A DNA stretch of 64,000 nt from Dyadobacter fanqingshengii (GCF_023822005.2 NZ_CP098806.1:4958501-5022500), one strand, 5' to 3'; numbered from the stretch's first letter, positions 50,466 to 59,710 are shown. Notes: generated by a model from the sequence alone, not told the origin. Made by a program: numbers and translations.

Positions 50466-51689
50466 TTATCCTTCCTCCTCAGTCCCCAAAACTTCCCTAA
50501 AAACCTCCATTAGCCCTTCTGATGGCTCTTGGCCTTTGTTTTTTGTTTTGAAATACTCCTGGAAGAGCTTTTCCATGCTTAGTGAGAGGTCGATTTCTGC
50601 ATTTGCGGTGGACAGTTCGCTTTTTTTGATTTGGGGAATGATCTGGATGATGCCGGGATGTGCTTCGTTGAGGCGCTTTTTGTCTGAGGCTTCCAGGTAA
50701 TTATCGGAGATGATGGTGAGCTCGATCAGATCTTCGCTGTGTTCGCCTAACCACTCGATGGCCTTATCAATGTCATTGAAGCTTTTTCTGCGCAGTTTTT
50801 TGCCTTTTGTAAGCTCAATTGGACGATAGGAAACGAGTTTGCCTGCTTCGGCTTCGATCAAAACCACGTATTTCGTCTGATTTGCTTCTGAAAAGCTGTA
50901 TGCGAGCGGGCTGCTGGAATAAATGATCGGTGCCGGCTTTTTGTCAACAACCTGATAGCGATGCAGATGCCCGAGTGCGACGTAATGTATTTTATTCGGG
51001 AAATTTTCTGTGTAAATGGCTTGGGCGCCTCCAATGTGCAGGATAGGGCGCTCTTCCTCAGGCTCTTCTGGCATTGGTCCGCCTTTTTGCATGACGAACA
51101 AATGGGTCATGAGCAAGTTGAAACCGGCATCATCCAGATATTGATCTGCCAGTTCCTGCCAATGTTGTTGCAAATGAATGCGAAGTGCTTGTTCCGAATC
51201 TTCAACACCTAAAAATGTCTTTAAACGCTGCTCATTGGCATAAGGCGTGTGCAAAATCCGAAGCGGGAAGTTCGCATTGGGAAGTTCTATTTCAATGAAT
51301 CCTTTTGCGGTGCGCAAAATATCGACTTTCGCCTGCGTGCAGAATTGCGAAATTTCTGTGTTAGGAAAGCCAACAAAAATAATCCCGCAAACTTTTGCTA
51401 ATGCATCCGGCACCTGAATGCGCTCCGGAGAATCATGGTTTCCGGCAATGGCGATCACGGCGCGGCTTCCGTTGGCTGACAAGCGATGTAATGTGCTGTA
51501 CAAGAGCTCGGTGGCTTCGGAGGACGGGTTAAAATTGTCAAACAAATCACCCGCGACGACAATTGCGTCAACGTTTTCATTTTCGGCGATCTGGCAGATT
51601 TCCGCCAGCACGAGGCGTTGTTCTTCTAGTCTGGAGTAATTATCGAGCTTTTTGCCAATGTGCCAGTCAGCCGTGTGGAGGATTTTCAT
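50466..51689 (-). CDS. sbcD: Exonuclease SbcCD subunit D
   Basis: A 407-aa Mre11-family nuclease. Metallophosphoesterase motifs: ADWHIGK (D8, H10), VAGDLFDNF, AIAGNHDSPERI and a late GHLHRYQV. The C-terminal cap domain (about 280-400) is present, as in SbcD. With SbcC (Rad50 homologue) it opens hairpins and cleaves protein-blocked DNA ends. sbcC usually follows in one operon; here the downstream neighbour is the DksA-like gene in the opposite orientation, so sbcC is elsewhere or absent. Confidence 0.93.
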   Translation of the reverse strand: MKILHTADWHIGKKLDNYSRLEEQRLVLAEICQIAENENVDAIVVAGDLFDNFNPSSEATELLYSTLHRLSANGSRAVIAIAGNHDSPERIQVPDALAKVCGIIFVGFPNTEISQFCTQAKVDILRTAKGFIEIELPNANFPLRILHTPYANEQRLKTFLGVEDSEQALRIHLQQHWQELADQYLDDAGFNLLMTHLFVMQKGGPMPEEPEEERPILHIGGAQAIYTENFPNKIHYVALGHLHRYQVVDKKPAPIIYSSSPLAYSFSEANQTKYVVLIEAEAGKLVSYRPIELTKGKKLRRKSFNDIDKAIEWLGEHSEDLIELTIISDNYLEASDKKRLNEAHPGIIQIIPQIKKSELSTANAEIDLSLSMEKLFQEYFKTKNKGQEPSEGLMEVFREVLGTEEEG

Positions 51690-51734
51690 TTTGTGTGATT
51701 AATTTAGCGAAAATAACATTTCATCCGGTAAGTA

Positions 51735-52559
51735 TTGAAATATTCAGCTGCGACATTCCTGCGTCATTGCCTCGTAAAATGCATTTTTCTTTGTGTTGGC
51801 ATTGGTATAATCCAATGTCGGAGTGATTCACAAACGCATGAAAAAGCGGGCATAGCGATTTCTTTTGACGATCATTTTATCAATGAGTGGTTCGCACTGA
51901 GGCCTTTGTTTAAAAAATATAATGCAAAAGTTACCTTCTTCGTAACCTGCCCTGATAGCCTCACTCAGGACGAAATTTCCAAACTCAGAACACTGCAAAG
52001 CGAAGGTCATGAAATAGGGTTTCACGGCACTATTCATGGAAAATCAACAGAATTGATCGCGGCTGGGCCGGAAAAATACAAGGAAATCGAACTGACTCCG
52101 GGTTTATTGAACATGGCCAACGCGGGTTTTAAACCAACCTCGTATGCGCATCCGGGCGGCGACCATAACAATCAGGTGGATTCTGTGTTGCTGGCCAGTG
52201 GTTTTAAAATCCTTCGCGACGTGGCCATATCACGCAGGAAAATAATGGGTTTTCAAATGTACGCGCTGGCGCCGCGACTAATGCCCTGGATATATTATTC
52301 ATTTGATCAAGAGCACATTGTAGATGCGCTGCTGATTGACGAAGACACCGGATTAACGGAACCGGAAATGATCGAAGCGCTTGAAAAAGCGAAAAGCGAT
52401 AATAAAGCCTTAATGTTGTTTGGCCACGAACCGTTGTATGGTAAGCCGCAAAATGGGGAGTACGGCTTCAGTGTGCCGTTTCTTGAAAAAATATTGAAAG
52501 AGGCTGACCGCCAGCAATTGAAGTTCTACACCATGTCGGAGCTGCCCGAAATTAAGTGA
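51735..52559 (+). CDS. Polysaccharide deacetylase family lipoprotein
   Basis: A 274-aa protein with a signal and lipobox GIIQC (C28). NodB-type motifs: SFDDH (D45, D46) near 43-47 and HGTIHG (H97, H101) near 97-102. The metal triad Asp-His-His is therefore complete. Substrates in the family include chitooligosaccharides and peptidoglycan; I cannot choose. The start is TTG at 51735, since no ATG precedes the hydrophobic core. It diverges from sbcD and converges on an acyltransferase gene, 3 bp away. Confidence 0.85.
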   Translation: MKYSAATFLRHCLVKCIFLCVGIGIIQCRSDSQTHEKAGIAISFDDHFINEWFALRPLFKKYNAKVTFFVTCPDSLTQDEISKLRTLQSEGHEIGFHGTIHGKSTELIAAGPEKYKEIELTPGLLNMANAGFKPTSYAHPGGDHNNQVDSVLLASGFKILRDVAISRRKIMGFQMYALAPRLMPWIYYSFDQEHIVDALLIDEDTGLTEPEMIEALEKAKSDNKALMLFGHEPLYGKPQNGEYGFSVPFLEKILKEADRQQLKFYTMSELPEIK

Positions 52560-52562
52560 AAA

Positions 52563-53678
52563 TTACCTGCCGAAGCGTTTGTCTTTGTAAGCGAGCAGCG
52601 GTTTTTCAAAATAAGAATAGGAAAGCGAGGCCACTGCAACAGACGCCGCAAACGTAAGCACGTAGAGACCAATATGATAGGAAGTTCCAGTCCAGCCCGG
52701 AAGGTATTTGTTCAATGCATTGATAATGAAGACAATTACAAAGACGTGATAAATATAAAGTCCATAGGAAATCTTTCCCAAATGGTTCATTGCTCCAGTA
52801 TTCAGGCTGATTATCGTATTTGGATTACACGAAACATTTAAAATAAAGAAGGCAAAGAAAAGCGCATAAACTTCCAGAAAGCCATAAAAGTGAATACCCG
52901 ACAGAAACAATGCAGCCAGGAGAATGTACACGACGATTTGCAAATCTTTTCTGAAAACAATTTCCAGAACCTGCGTTTTGTTATGATAAACCAACCAGGC
53001 ACACAGCCCGCCTAACGCCATCGTTTGGATTCTGAACTGTCCCAGGAATGTTGAAATCATTGTGTTTTGAGTCTCCTCATCCACATTAGCGAAATACAGT
53101 CCGGCAAATAATATTGCGGCAGTTATGGCTAAAAAGAGCAAAATGATCGGAATGCGCCGCTTAGGATATTTGATCAGCCACGGCCAGAGATAATAAAATT
53201 GCTCTTCTACGCCAATGGACCAGGTTTGCGCGCACCAGTAAGGCAGGTCGTAAAGCACAAAAGCGAAGTTTGGCAAGACCAGGAGCAGCAATGTAAGGCG
53301 CTCTGCGGCGTGTACGGTCAGCTTTTCATCCGTTCCAGGGAAACTGAGCAGCTCAATGTTGGGAAATACGAAAAAAGAAAGGCCAATGATCAGAAAGTAA
53401 ATAGGCCAGATCCGAAAAACCCTGCGCAGATAAAATTTCTTGGCATCCACATCACCGAAACGGCCACGTTCTTCCAGCAATAAATAAGTGATTAAGAAGC
53501 CGCTCAAAACGAAGAAAAGCCCTACGCCCAACCGGCCAGCGTGCTGAATGATCGGAAGTTCGTAAATATTGGCAATTCCCAAGGCATGTTTTGCCTGTTC
53601 CAAATGATGAAACACGACCAGCATGGCCGCAATGCACCGGATTCCATTGAGATTTGGGAAGTAACGCTTTTTTTCCAC
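52563..53678 (-). CDS. Acyltransferase 3 family membrane protein (OatA-like)
   Basis: A 371-aa multi-span protein with about ten membrane segments. The N-terminal signature NLNGIRCIAAMLVVFHHL contains the conserved Arg and His residues of acyltransferase-3, and HAGRLGVGLFFVLSGFL is also diagnostic. These enzymes transfer acyl groups across the membrane to polysaccharides such as peptidoglycan, LPS O-antigen or glycolipids. It has no SGNH domain. The start is GTG at 53678. It lies 31 bp downstream of kdsC on the same strand, so an LPS-related role is possible. Confidence 0.9.
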   Translation of the reverse strand: MEKKRYFPNLNGIRCIAAMLVVFHHLEQAKHALGIANIYELPIIQHAGRLGVGLFFVLSGFLITYLLLEERGRFGDVDAKKFYLRRVFRIWPIYFLIIGLSFFVFPNIELLSFPGTDEKLTVHAAERLTLLLLVLPNFAFVLYDLPYWCAQTWSIGVEEQFYYLWPWLIKYPKRRIPIILLFLAITAAILFAGLYFANVDEETQNTMISTFLGQFRIQTMALGGLCAWLVYHNKTQVLEIVFRKDLQIVVYILLAALFLSGIHFYGFLEVYALFFAFFILNVSCNPNTIISLNTGAMNHLGKISYGLYIYHVFVIVFIINALNKYLPGWTGTSYHIGLYVLTFAASVAVASLSYSYFEKPLLAYKDKRFGR

Positions 53679-53709
53679 TGATGTTAAGCCTGATTTCTGC
53701 TTCGACTGA

Positions 53710-54231
53710 TTATTGAAACCAAGCCATCCATTTGCCCTGAGCCTTCATTACTTGCTCGATCAGGTCGCGGACTGCGCCGTGACCGCCGGTTTTAGGAGAG
53801 ATATAATCCGATAATGCCAGAATTTCGTCCACTGAATCGGCCGGACATGCGCTGAGGACATTGGTTCGCATCACTTCATAATCGGGCAGATCGTCGCCCA
53901 TAAATACGATTTCGTCTTCGGTCAGATTGGCTTCTGCAAGGTATTTTTTGAAGATCGGCAACTTTCCGTCTGGTGAAGTTCCGATGAAAATGTCCGTAAC
54001 CCCAAGATACTCAAGTCGTTTGCGAACACCTATTTGATTTTGTGCAGAAATAATAGCCACACGGTAACCCATCCTGATCGCCCGATTGATGCCGTAGCCG
54101 TCCTTTACATTAAAACTCCGGGGCTGCTCGCCGCTTTCCAGCGCGATCACGCTGCCGTCTGTCATGACTCCGTCAATGTCGAATATAAAGGTTGTAATGC
54201 GTTTAAAGCGGTCTATTAATGCTGCATTCAT
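53710..54231 (-). CDS. kdsC: 3-deoxy-D-manno-octulosonate 8-phosphate phosphatase
   Basis: 173 aa from ATG 54231 (MNAALIDRFK), preferred over an in-frame TTG at 54258. It is a small HAD phosphatase without a cap: motif I FIFDIDGVMTDGS (D18, D20), motif II IISAQN, and motif IV FMGDDLPDYEVM. It works as a tetramer in KDO 8-P dephosphorylation. The gene is 65 bp from the DUF2520 gene and the acyltransferase gene follows. kdsD, at 2.5 kb, supplies the precursor pathway. Confidence 0.92.
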   Translation of the reverse strand: MNAALIDRFKRITTFIFDIDGVMTDGSVIALESGEQPRSFNVKDGYGINRAIRMGYRVAIISAQNQIGVRKRLEYLGVTDIFIGTSPDGKLPIFKKYLAEANLTEDEIVFMGDDLPDYEVMRTNVLSACPADSVDEILALSDYISPKTGGHGAVRDLIEQVMKAQGKWMAWFQ

Positions 54232-54296
54232 GAAAAATCGGGATAATGAATTGCGCAAATATAGCCTAACTTTTCACGAGACAGCACGGGTTCTGA

Positions 54297-55100
54297 TTAT
54301 TTTGAAATGTAGAAGTTTCTGATTTTGTCGGTAAGGAGCCTGTAAATCTCCGTCCAATCTTCATTGGTTTCCTGTAAATATTCTAAATGCCGGTTGGTCG
54401 TTTTCCAGTCGCCGCGCCGTGCAGGACCTGTTTGTCCCAGCGAAGGATCGTTGGAAAGCAATGCTTTTTGAATGGTCGTATGGATCAGCGGCTTTAAAAG
54501 ATCAAAATTGAGCTGTTCCCTTTCCAGCATATTTTGGGAAACAGTGAGAAGGTAATTGGTGAAATTGCTTGCAAAAACGGCCGCCACATGCAGGATAAAG
54601 CGCTCGTCTGAATCCATGCGGCTTACATTGTCACTCACACTTTGCGCAAGCTGAATAAGCTTATTCTCAATGAGTTCGCTCTTTGATTCTATGCAAAAAG
54701 GGAGCTCTTTATAATCCATTTCCAAATCTTTGGTAAAAGTCTGAAGCGGATAAAAAACACCGGTATGCACATATACGTCGCTGTAAATCTCGACCAGATT
54801 CTGAAATTCTGCGAGCGATCTGGTTCCGGAAGTGTGAACCAAAATGACGCCTTCGGGAAGCACGATGCGTTCGATTACACTTTCGAGTGCATCATCAGAA
54901 ACGGCTATAACGATCAAATCGGCTTCGCTTTCGGAGAAATTGAGATCCGGCTGAATGTTGGTGTCGTACAGATAGGAAACCAGTTGACGGGCTTTTTGGG
55001 TGTCGCGGCTATAAACTTCACAAATCCAATGACCGGCATCTTCAAAGGCCTGGGCAAGATGCCAGGCCACATTTCCGGAACCAACGAAGGAAATTTTCAT
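54297..55100 (-). CDS. DUF2520 / Rossmann-like dehydrogenase-type protein
   Basis: A 267-aa two-domain protein. The N-terminal Rossmann-like domain begins MKISFVGSGNVAWHLAQAF (GSGNVA), followed by VSDDALESV and ILVHTSGTRSL. The C-terminal DUF2520 domain (about 130-260) is helical, with FVSNFTNYL-type ASNFTNYLLTV and TGPARRGDWKTT. It resembles F420-dependent oxidoreductases and ProC-like proteins, but the substrate is unknown. It is upstream of kdsC on the same strand with 65 bp between, a pairing that I recall as common in Bacteroidota. Confidence 0.88.
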   Translation of the reverse strand: MKISFVGSGNVAWHLAQAFEDAGHWICEVYSRDTQKARQLVSYLYDTNIQPDLNFSESEADLIVIAVSDDALESVIERIVLPEGVILVHTSGTRSLAEFQNLVEIYSDVYVHTGVFYPLQTFTKDLEMDYKELPFCIESKSELIENKLIQLAQSVSDNVSRMDSDERFILHVAAVFASNFTNYLLTVSQNMLEREQLNFDLLKPLIHTTIQKALLSNDPSLGQTGPARRGDWKTTNRHLEYLQETNEDWTEIYRLLTDKIRNFYISK

Positions 55101-55152
55101 GCAAAAAGCGTTATATCCGCCCTAAGTTATGGCATAAAGTTAATTTAGCAAA

Positions 55153-55872
55153 TCAGTTGACCAGCGGGGCCGTTTGTGCGGCACTGGTTATGCCATCAGG
55201 CAGTTCCATAATGCGCATGTTGCGGAAATGGATTTCGGCACCTTCCGCTTCCAGACAGATATAACCGCGTTTTCTTTCTGAGTTCCTAAGACCATTGACA
55301 AACTTGCCATTCACAGAAAGCTTCACGGTTCCGTCGACGCAAACCACCACATATTTATTCCATTCTCCCTTTCCTTTACACCTTTTCTCAAGGGATTTGC
55401 TTCTGATCCCTCTTGGATTATCCGGAACGGCCGTCATACCCATAGTCGGGAACAGTTCGCCATGAACATAGTCGTCCGTTGCATTGTGTTGCCTTGCATA
55501 ATCAAGTTCCAGCATTTGTACTTCAATGGCTTTTGTAAGTGGGTCAGTTTCCTGCGGTGTGCCTTCACTCCAAACGAAAATGCCCGAGTTGCCGCCAGCT
55601 TCCATATGTTTCCATTCCACTTCCAGTATAAAGTTTTCGTACTGGCGATCGGACCGCATCACGCCAATAGGCTTGCCGGAACATATCAGCGTTCCATTTT
55701 TTACTTTCCAGGTGTCCTTGGATGTATTGACATCCACCCAGCCGTTCAGATTTTTTCCGTTAAAAAGCGGCCTGAAAGAAAGATTCTCAGGAGTTTGAGC
55801 ACGACTTACATGTAGTGTCAGGGCAAAAGCCAGCATGGCCATCGCGTAATGTTTAAGAATAATACTTCTCAT
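55153..55872 (-). CDS. DUF1080 (3-keto-disaccharide hydrolase type) secreted protein
   Basis: A 239-aa protein with a signal peptide (cleavage near SRA/QTPE). The concanavalin-like DUF1080 domain has [35 protein letters not shown] and GNSGIFVW. Family members have been linked to 3-keto-glucoside hydrolysis. The neighbouring genes give no sugar-pathway context. A 52-bp gap separates it from the DUF2520 gene on the same strand. Confidence 0.88.
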   Translation of the reverse strand: MRSIILKHYAMAMLAFALTLHVSRAQTPENLSFRPLFNGKNLNGWVDVNTSKDTWKVKNGTLICSGKPIGVMRSDRQYENFILEVEWKHMEAGGNSGIFVWSEGTPQETDPLTKAIEVQMLELDYARQHNATDDYVHGELFPTMGMTAVPDNPRGIRSKSLEKRCKGKGEWNKYVVVCVDGTVKLSVNGKFVNGLRNSERKRGYICLEAEGAEIHFRNMRIMELPDGITSAAQTAPLVN

Positions 55873-55995
55873 GTTAAAGATTTTAATCGTTAAGGTTTAG
55901 GATCAGGAATGACGCAATATCGCAATTCTTCAAATGCTGTAACCTATATTTGAATTCAGGTTAAGATGAATTTCTCACACTAAAAATTTATTTAA

Positions 55996-56709
55996 ATGTT
56001 TCGAATGAAGGTTTTCTACGTTTTTGTAATTATGGCGGCCGCTCTCGGCACCGTTGATGTTTACGGTCAAACTCAATCACAAGCCAGTGCGGTGATTGAC
56101 GTCGGAACCGGTTTCAGTGACGACAATTCCTGGGCGCCTTCTGTATTATATTATGAGCAAGTGAGCATGAACCGGGTTCCGTGGTTCCGGTTCGGACTGG
56201 GGATCAGGGCTTGGGGTTATTATGCAAGCCGGACAAATTTGTACACAAAAACGGATTCTCCGCAAGATTATCTGGAATATAACAAGGTCTCGGCTAACGG
56301 GCTGAGCTTCGTAGTTGGGGCCAATTTAAGATTCTGGAAAATTGATCTGGGAATAAACACAGACTTGATTGGCGCATCATTCGGGTCGCGCAGAAGTGGT
56401 TACTATGAAAGAAATTTAACCGAACCTGGAACAGGATCTCCCAATAACGGAAAGTGGTTGAAAACTTCACCGGTGATTTTTAATGCAGCACCGCTGTTTT
56501 TGGAGAACTATAATGGACAGTCGGAGGCATACGCGCGAATTTATTTTACCAAGCGCATTGGCCTTAAAATCGGATACCTGTACGGGCACATTGCCTACCG
56601 TACCAGGAACGCAAATGACAGTAAGGTGTTCCTGGACAACAATCAACGCCGGGTCTCTCAAAACTACGGGATGCCGTATGCTGCATTGAGTTTTCCCATA
56701 CTTCATTAG
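55996..56709 (+). CDS. Uncharacterised outer-membrane barrel-like protein
   Basis: A 237-aa exported protein with a signal peptide (about 1-24, cleavage near VYG/QTQ). Alternating aromatic strands (WFRFGLGIRAWGYYAS, ISFVVGANLRFWKIDLGINTDL-like LSFVVGANLRFWKID) suggest a beta barrel, and the protein ends in a strand (YAALSFPILH). I do not recognise the family. It is a single gene between the divergent DUF1080 gene and rplM. An ATG three codons further in is an alternative start. Confidence 0.7.
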   Translation: MFRMKVFYVFVIMAAALGTVDVYGQTQSQASAVIDVGTGFSDDNSWAPSVLYYEQVSMNRVPWFRFGLGIRAWGYYASRTNLYTKTDSPQDYLEYNKVSANGLSFVVGANLRFWKIDLGINTDLIGASFGSRRSGYYERNLTEPGTGSPNNGKWLKTSPVIFNAAPLFLENYNGQSEAYARIYFTKRIGLKIGYLYGHIAYRTRNANDSKVFLDNNQRRVSQNYGMPYAALSFPILH

Positions 56710-56771
56710 GCAGGCAGAAATTTCAAATAAGCGCTGATTCCCTTCAGCCTGGCGAAATTTCACAAACATAC

Positions 56772-56802
56772 TTGTTATTCAATTTGTTAAACTCTATATT
56801 TG
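56772..56802 (+). promoter_or_regulatory. Bacteroidota-type promoter for rplM-rpsI
   Basis: TTG (56772-56774) and TATATTTG (56795-56802) are separated by exactly 20 nt, matching the consensus. A 6-bp hairpin TCCCAT/ATGGGA (56806-56823) lies in the leader. Confidence 0.8.
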
Positions 56803-56875
56803 CACTCCCATTTTGCGATGGGACTGTCTTGTTACAGTGTAATTTATTGAAAATCAATTAAAATTTTTGTTAATC

Positions 56876-57319
56876 GTGGATACGTTAAGCTACAAAACCA
56901 TCTCGGCGAACAAAAACACAGTGAACAAGGAGTGGGTTGTTGTGGATGCTCAGGATGCAATTTTAGGCCGTTTGGCTAGCGAAGTTGCTAAAATTATCAG
57001 AGGCAAGCACAAGGCAAGTTACACTCCTCATGTGGACTGTGGTGATAATGTTATCATTATCAACGCCGATAAAATCAAGTTGACAGGAAAGAAAATGACG
57101 GACAAAATTTATGTTCGCCACACAGGTTATCCAGGAGGTCAGCGTTTTCAAACTCCTCGCGAGTTGCTCGAAAAACACCCAGGTCGTGTAATCGAGAAAG
57201 CCGTAAGAGGCATGCTTCCAAAGAATCGTTTGGGACGTCGTTTATTCACAAATCTGTTTGTTTATGCTGATGCAACACATCCGCACAGCGCTCAGCAACC
57301 AAAAGAAATCAAGTTGTAA
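56876..57319 (+). CDS. rplM: 50S ribosomal protein uL13
   Basis: 147 aa from GTG 56876 (the N-terminus is DTLSYKTISANKNT after the initiator). This matches the family start in Bacteroidota; a TTG three codons upstream is also in frame. Signature residues: WVVVDAQDAILGRLAS, GKHKASYTPHVDCGD, and a VRGMLPKNRLGR motif. It is an early 50S assembly protein. rpsI follows by 3 bp, the classic pair. A complete promoter is at 56772-56802. Confidence 0.96.
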   Translation: MDTLSYKTISANKNTVNKEWVVVDAQDAILGRLASEVAKIIRGKHKASYTPHVDCGDNVIIINADKIKLTGKKMTDKIYVRHTGYPGGQRFQTPRELLEKHPGRVIEKAVRGMLPKNRLGRRLFTNLFVYADATHPHSAQQPKEIKL

Positions 57320-57322
57320 TTC

Positions 57323-57709
57323 ATGGAAGTGATCAACAAAATAGGTAGGAGAAAAACTGCTGTGGCCCGTATTTATATGACGCCCGGCAAAGGAGATATT
57401 AAGGTTAACGGACGCGATTACAAGGAATATTTTCCTTTTGAAGTGCACCAAATCGTTCTTCAACAGCCTTTTGCTGTTATCAGCGGAGGCAATGGTTATG
57501 ATCTTAAAGTCAATGTAAGAGGTGGTGGGATTTCAGGACAGGCGGAAGCAATCCGTATGGCTATTTCCCGTGCACTTTGCGAATATAACGGAGAGTTCCG
57601 CGGTGCGTTGAAAAAAGAAGGATTTCTTACCCGTGACCCTCGTATGGTTGAACGTAAGAAATACGGACGCGCTAAGGCTCGTAAGAGATTCCAGTTCTCG
57701 AAACGTTAA
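57323..57709 (+). CDS. rpsI: 30S ribosomal protein uS9
   Basis: 128 aa, ATG start. It has GRRKTAVARIYM near the N-terminus, GGGISGQAEAIRMAISRAL in the middle and the C-terminal tail KKYGRAKARKRFQFSKR, whose final lysine-arginine reaches the P-site tRNA. It is cotranscribed with rplM (3-bp gap). Confidence 0.97.
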   Translation: MEVINKIGRRKTAVARIYMTPGKGDIKVNGRDYKEYFPFEVHQIVLQQPFAVISGGNGYDLKVNVRGGGISGQAEAIRMAISRALCEYNGEFRGALKKEGFLTRDPRMVERKKYGRAKARKRFQFSKR

Positions 57710-57790
57710 TAAAAAGTCCAGACAGTACTTATCGTGCCCGATGTGCTGTGCTGCGTAAACTAAAACATTTTTTTAAAACTCAATTTGGCA

Positions 57791-58621
57791 ATGGCACAAA
57801 TAGAATATAAGGAATTATTGGATGCAGGTGTACACTTTGGTCACCTTACCCGCAAGTGGGATCCACGCATGGCTCCATACATTTTCATGGAGAAAAACGG
57901 GATCCACATCATTGACCTGAATAAAACTTTGAGCTGCATCGATCAGGCGGAAGCCGCTTTGAAGCAGATCGTTCGTTCAGGACGTAAGATCATGTTTGTT
58001 GCTACTAAAAAACAAGCGCAGGAAATCGTAACGGAAGAGGCGAAACGCCTTAAAATGCCTTACGTAACTGATCGCTGGTTGGGTGGTATGCTTACAAACT
58101 TCGGCACAATTCGCAAGTCTTTGAAAAAAATGCAGACTCTTGAGAAGATGCTAAAAGACGAAACCACGGTTAGCAATATAGCGAAGAGAGAACGCCTGAT
58201 GCTTACACGTGAAAAGGATAAATTGGAAAGAGTGTTAGGTGGTGTAGCTGACCTGACCCGTCTTCCGGCTGCCCTTTTCATCGTTGATGTAAAACGCGAG
58301 CACATTGCAGTTTCAGAAGCAAAAAGATTGAACATACCCATCTTTGCGATCTGCGACACCAACTCAAACCCAGAACTGGTTGACTTCCCGATCCCAAGTA
58401 ATGATGATGCTTACAAAGCCATCTCATTGATCACTTTGGCAATTGGAAAAGCAATTGAAGAAGGTTTGATGGAACGCAAACAAGATAAAGACGATCAGCG
58501 CATGGTAGAGGAAGAAGAAGCGAAACGTCAGGTTGACAAAGGCAACGAAGAAGCAGCACCTGCTGCACCTCGTGAGGAAGCTCCTGCGGAGACAAGTGTT
58601 GCTGAAAGTGATGAAGAGTAA
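57791..58621 (+). CDS. rpsB: 30S ribosomal protein uS2
   Basis: 276 aa from ATG 57791 (MAQIEYKELLDAGVHFGHL), preferred over the in-frame TTG two codons upstream. Motifs: HFGHLTRKWDPRMAPYI, GRKIMFVATKKQAQEI, and RWLGGMLTNFGTIRKSL. The acidic C-terminal tail (Glu/Ala-rich, about 235-276) is typical of Bacteroidota. It lies 81 bp after rpsI and is followed by a strong intrinsic terminator, so tsf is probably transcribed separately or by read-through. Confidence 0.97.
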   Translation: MAQIEYKELLDAGVHFGHLTRKWDPRMAPYIFMEKNGIHIIDLNKTLSCIDQAEAALKQIVRSGRKIMFVATKKQAQEIVTEEAKRLKMPYVTDRWLGGMLTNFGTIRKSLKKMQTLEKMLKDETTVSNIAKRERLMLTREKDKLERVLGGVADLTRLPAALFIVDVKREHIAVSEAKRLNIPIFAICDTNSNPELVDFPIPSNDDAYKAISLITLAIGKAIEEGLMERKQDKDDQRMVEEEEAKRQVDKGNEEAAPAAPREEAPAETSVAESDEE

Positions 58622-58672
58622 TCAGGGCGATATGGAATAGGTTTCGGCCTCTTCCTGTCTCAACAGATAAAA

Positions 58673-58710
58673 GTAGCCCATAGCCCTTTTGCTATGGGCT
58701 ACAGTTTTTT
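58673..58710 (+). terminator. Intrinsic terminator between rpsB and tsf
   Basis: A perfect 12-bp stem GTAGCCCATAGC (58673-58684) pairs with 58691-58702 around loop CCTTTT, then AG and six T's. Confidence 0.92.
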
Positions 58711-58806
58711 AAAATTCAACCGGAAGCGGATTTCTTAACTGTTTTCTAACATTTCGGTAACAGCCGTTTCCAAGCAAATCAGTAATAATCAATACTAAAA
58801 TAGATC

Positions 58807-59643
58807 ATGGCAATTACCGCACAAGATGTAAACAAACTCCGCCAAATGACTGGCGCGGGCATGATGGATTGTAAAAAAGCGCTTCAGGAAGCTGATGGCG
58901 ATTTTGACAAAGCCGTTGATATTCTTCGTAAGCAAGGACAAAAAGTAGCAGCAAAACGTGCTGATAACGCAGTTTCAGAGGGAACAGTGGTTGTAGCGAT
59001 CAGCGCTGACGGAACAAATGGTAAGTTGATCGCATTTGCTTGCGAAACTGAGCCGGTTTCTAATGTTGAAGATTTTAAAAATCTTGCGCAAAGCATTTTG
59101 GACAAAGCAGTTGCAGACAACATTGCGGATAAAGACGCTTTGCTTTCATCAACATTGTCTGACGGCCGTCCGGTAAGTGAGCACATCGTTGACCTGGTTG
59201 GAAAGCTTGGTGAAAAACTTGAAATCACTGCTTACGAAAATGTAACAGCTGACAAAGTTGTTCCTTATATCCACTCCAATGGCAAATTGGGCGTTTTGGT
59301 AGCATTTGAAGGTGTGAACGGAACAGATGTTAGCGAGCTTGGAAAAGACGTTGCAATGCAGATCGCCGCAATGAAGCCAATCGCATTGGATAAGGATGAA
59401 GTTGATTCAGCAACGGTTGAGCGTGAAATCGAAGTGGGTAAGGAACAAGCAAGAGCAGAAGGTAAGCCAGAAGCAATGCTTGAGAAAATCGCGCAAGGAA
59501 AACTTCAAAAATTCTATAAGGATAACACCTTGTTGAATCAGGAATTCGTAAAGGATTCTTCGCTAACGATCCGCCAGTTACTAGAGAATACTGCAAAGGG
59601 GTTAACAGTAAAATCTTTCAAAAGAGTCGCAATCGGCGCTTAG
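58807..59643 (+). CDS. tsf: Elongation factor Ts
   Basis: A 278-aa EF-Tu nucleotide exchange factor. It has the N-terminal UBA-like domain with LRQMTGAGMMDCKKAL (12-27), then KVAAKRADNAVSEG, and the C-terminal dimerisation halves with HSNGKLGVLVAFEG. It is 163 bp after the rpsB terminator and ends in its own terminator. Confidence 0.97.
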   Translation: MAITAQDVNKLRQMTGAGMMDCKKALQEADGDFDKAVDILRKQGQKVAAKRADNAVSEGTVVVAISADGTNGKLIAFACETEPVSNVEDFKNLAQSILDKAVADNIADKDALLSSTLSDGRPVSEHIVDLVGKLGEKLEITAYENVTADKVVPYIHSNGKLGVLVAFEGVNGTDVSELGKDVAMQIAAMKPIALDKDEVDSATVEREIEVGKEQARAEGKPEAMLEKIAQGKLQKFYKDNTLLNQEFVKDSSLTIRQLLENTAKGLTVKSFKRVAIGA

Positions 59644-59670
59644 GAAGCTCTTCTTATAAAATAATATTGA

Positions 59671-59710
59671 CAACGCCTGGTATGTATTTGTATACCAGGC
59701 GTTGTTTTTT
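59671..59710 (+). terminator. Intrinsic terminator after tsf
   Basis: A perfect 13-bp stem CAACGCCTGGTAT (59671-59683) pairs with 59692-59704, followed by six T's. Confidence 0.93.
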
